DNA of 64,000 nt, from NCBI GenBank assembly GCA_963695105.1, contig CAVOGC010000038.1, positions 1-64,000 of the forward strand, read 5' to 3'. Shown here piece after piece: positions 62,349 to 64,000 of the stretch. The stretch is from Competibacter sp963695105 (GTDB lineage: Bacteria > Pseudomonadota > Gammaproteobacteria > Competibacterales > Competibacteraceae). Under the pieces are notes generated by a model. The model was not told where the DNA came from. It saw nothing but the letters and a program-made list of their open reading frames with translations, and made no database searches. The translations under genes and the position numbers were made by a program. Each line of letters begins with the position of its first letter. Within the stretch, counting starts at the first letter, position 1.

Positions 62349-64000
62349 TCAAGCCGCGTCCTTCATCCCGATTTCCGCCAGATAGCGCGGATACAGCGCA
62401 TAGGCCGGCTTCAAGATCGGCAACAGCTTTAGCGTCTTGGGCACGTTGCCCTTGGCGACGACCTGGCGGCGGGTCAGCGCCGCAACGAGATTGACCCGCC
62501 CGTGCCAGAAGGCGTGGGCGAAATCGGCGCTCATGCGCATGGTCACTTCCGGCTCGCCGTCGAATTCCGTGTCTCGGTAAATCCGCACCTCGTCGCCCCG
62601 CGCATCGATAGTCATCACCGCCGCCGGATTCTCGAACGCGAACTGGACGCACAACCGCGAAGCCTTCAACGGCCCGCCGATGTGTGGATCGGTCTTCAAA
62701 CGCTCGAAAAAGCCGCCCAGCACCCGGTACAGCGTCTCGGTATCCGGGAAAACATTGCGAAGTTCCCGCTTCGCCGCCATCTCTCCCGTCGGCCGCAAAG
62801 CCGTCGCGACGACCGACAACGGCGTGACCGTGGTTTCGTGCAGCGCGCGGACGATCCGCGCCACCGCCTCCCGTTCCGGCTCGCAAGGGTTGTACAGCAT
62901 CGAACCGTCGGTCATGGCGGTATCCGCCACCTGCTCCAGCTTCGCCAATCCGTCCTTGACGCCGGCATCGCGCAAATTGAGCGGCATCCCGGTCAAATGC
63001 GCTAGTTGTCGGTTCAGAACGCGGACGCGGGCGATGCCCGCCTTCGCCGCCCGACGCCGGAACCAGCGATCCACCGCCGTCAGTGGCTTGACCAACGGCA
63101 TCGCGAAATTCAATCCGCCATGGCGCAGCAAACTCTCCAGCACCGCGCCCGGCCGGGGAAACACCACGCCCAACGCCTCGGCGATGTCGGCGTAGCGGTC
63201 CAGCCGGGATTTCAGGTTGTATTCCATCACTTCCGGCAGCACCAGCGCGTTCGCCAGCCCGTGCGGGATGTGGTAAACGCCGCCGAGCGCGTGGGAAATA
63301 CCGTGGGCCATGCCGACCATGGAATGGGAAAAAGCGATGCCGGCCAGGCAACTCGCCACCAGCATTCCTCCACGGGTTTGCAGGTTGTCCGGCTGGGCAC
63401 AGGCCAGCAACAAGTTGTCGCGAATCAGGCGAATCGCTTGCAGCGCCAGCCCATCGGCGGCCGGTGACCATTCCTTGTCCACATAAGCCTCAATGGCGTG
63501 AGTCAGCGCGTCCATGCCGGTCATGGCGGTCAATTTGGGTGGCAGAGTGCGCGTCAGTTCTGGATCGAGAATGGCCAGATCGGGCAGAAACTGGGTTTCG
63601 GCGAACGGCAGCTTCACGTCGTGCGCGGGATCGGCGATCACCGCCACTTTGGTCACTTCGGAACCGGTGCCGGCGGTGGTCGGAATCAGCAACAGCGGCA
63701 GCAGGCGGGCCTGGCCCAACAAATACGCGCCCTGATGATCCGCCACCTGTCCGCCTTTCACCATCAGGATGTTGGCGACCTTGGCGGTATCCAACACGCT
63801 GCCGCCGCCCAGCCCGACGATCAGATCGCAGCCGTGCGCCCGGCCCAGCGTCGCGCAATCCTCGACCGTCTTGATTGTGGAATTGGGCGGCACCTGATCG
63901 AAGGTCGCGATAATCTCCACGGCGGTGTCGCGGAAACCGGCCCGCACCCGCTCCGCCAGTCCGGCCTGAACCAGTACGGCATCGGTGACCAGCAGCGCCC
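62349..64000 (-). CDS. Iron-dependent alcohol dehydrogenase with C-terminal SCP2-like domain (5' end off window)
   Basis: At least 549 residues are encoded on the minus strand; the frame is open to the window edge (last seen ALLVTDAVLVQAGLAERVRAG), so the N-terminus is missing. The Fe-ADH part has GLGGGSVLDTAK for NAD binding, PTTAGTGSEVTKVAV, TGMDALTHAIEAYV and MAHGISHALGGVYHIPHGL with metal-binding His residues. From about residue 415 the C-terminal extension resembles an SCP2-like lipid-binding domain (VLGGFFERLKTDPHIGGPLK, FDGEPEVTMRMSADFAHAFW). A fusion like this suggests a lipid or fatty aldehyde/alcohol substrate, but that is inference. Confidence 0.85.
   Translation of the reverse strand, partial: ALLVTDAVLVQAGLAERVRAGFRDTAVEIIATFDQVPPNSTIKTVEDCATLGRAHGCDLIVGLGGGSVLDTAKVANILMVKGGQVADHQGAYLLGQARLLPLLLIPTTAGTGSEVTKVAVIADPAHDVKLPFAETQFLPDLAILDPELTRTLPPKLTAMTGMDALTHAIEAYVDKEWSPAADGLALQAIRLIRDNLLLACAQPDNLQTRGGMLVASCLAGIAFSHSMVGMAHGISHALGGVYHIPHGLANALVLPEVMEYNLKSRLDRYADIAEALGVVFPRPGAVLESLLRHGGLNFAMPLVKPLTAVDRWFRRRAAKAGIARVRVLNRQLAHLTGMPLNLRDAGVKDGLAKLEQVADTAMTDGSMLYNPCEPEREAVARIVRALHETTVTPLSVVATALRPTGEMAAKRELRNVFPDTETLYRVLGGFFERLKTDPHIGGPLKASRLCVQFAFENPAAVMTIDARGDEVRIYRDTEFDGEPEVTMRMSADFAHAFWHGRVNLVAALTRRQVVAKGNVPKTLKLLPILKPAYALYPRYLAEIGMKDAA

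Overview
The window looks like chromosomal DNA of a GC-rich gammaproteobacterium. The strongest evidence is the gene order mutL-miaA-hfq-hflX-hflK-hflC-DUF2065-hisZ-purA, then tRNA-Leu and rnr-rlmB, together with dapA-bamC and AqpZ/GlpF, XrtA and PrkA/YeaH/SpoVR homologues. A Competibacter/Contendobacter-like organism would fit, but that is an impression only. Most of the sequence is housekeeping, with several accessory islands. No rRNA, CRISPR array, insertion sequence or prophage was seen.

Layout. 1-6.5 kb (mostly minus strand): the start of a DUF559-like gene, a decayed small membrane-protein gene, then a signalling cluster of a WD40 Ser/Thr kinase, a zinc-ribbon/FHA protein and an NrdG-like radical SAM enzyme, followed by an SCP2-like protein and UppP. 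6.6-16.1 kb: a DUF4124 protein, a SUMT (cobA), an L,D-transpeptidase, pdxT-pdxS divergent from a pdxA homologue, and a periplasmic protein paired with a frameshifted hybrid histidine kinase. 16.2-24.1 kb: a glycerol region (AqpZ, a Tat-exported solute-binding protein, GlpF, GlpD, GlpK, GlpR) with a recognisable promoter and operator in front of glpK. 24.3-31.3 kb: CbiX, then five genes of the XrtA/PEP-CTERM exopolysaccharide cluster without the exosortase. 31.5-35.9 kb: a LolD-like ATPase, FtsX-like permease and AttH-like lipocalin operon. 35.9-51.5 kb: Uma2, rlmB, rnr, tRNA-Leu, purA, hisZ, the hfl-hfq-miaA-mutL block, bamC and dapA. 51.6-56.8 kb: an ACT-domain regulator, a peroxiredoxin, PIN-PhoH, cardiolipin synthase and an AI-2E-family permease. 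57.4-62.2 kb: the prkA-yeaH-spoVR stress operon, preceded by a good sigma-54 promoter candidate and an NtrC-like palindrome. 62.2-64 kb: a YoeB toxin remnant and an iron-dependent alcohol dehydrogenase fused to an SCP2-like domain that runs off the window end.

Themes. Glycerol is taken up, phosphorylated and oxidised by one co-directional, probably GlpR-controlled block. The hfl/hfq/miaA/mutL segment is the conserved gammaproteobacterial superoperon. Several genes carry single-base frame breaks (hybrid kinase, FtsX-like permease, rlmB, small membrane protein). That recurrence could mean sequencing or assembly error, although the small membrane-protein gene carries a second, independent lesion. 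A roughly 48-bp hairpin-forming repeat occurs four times in intergenic positions.
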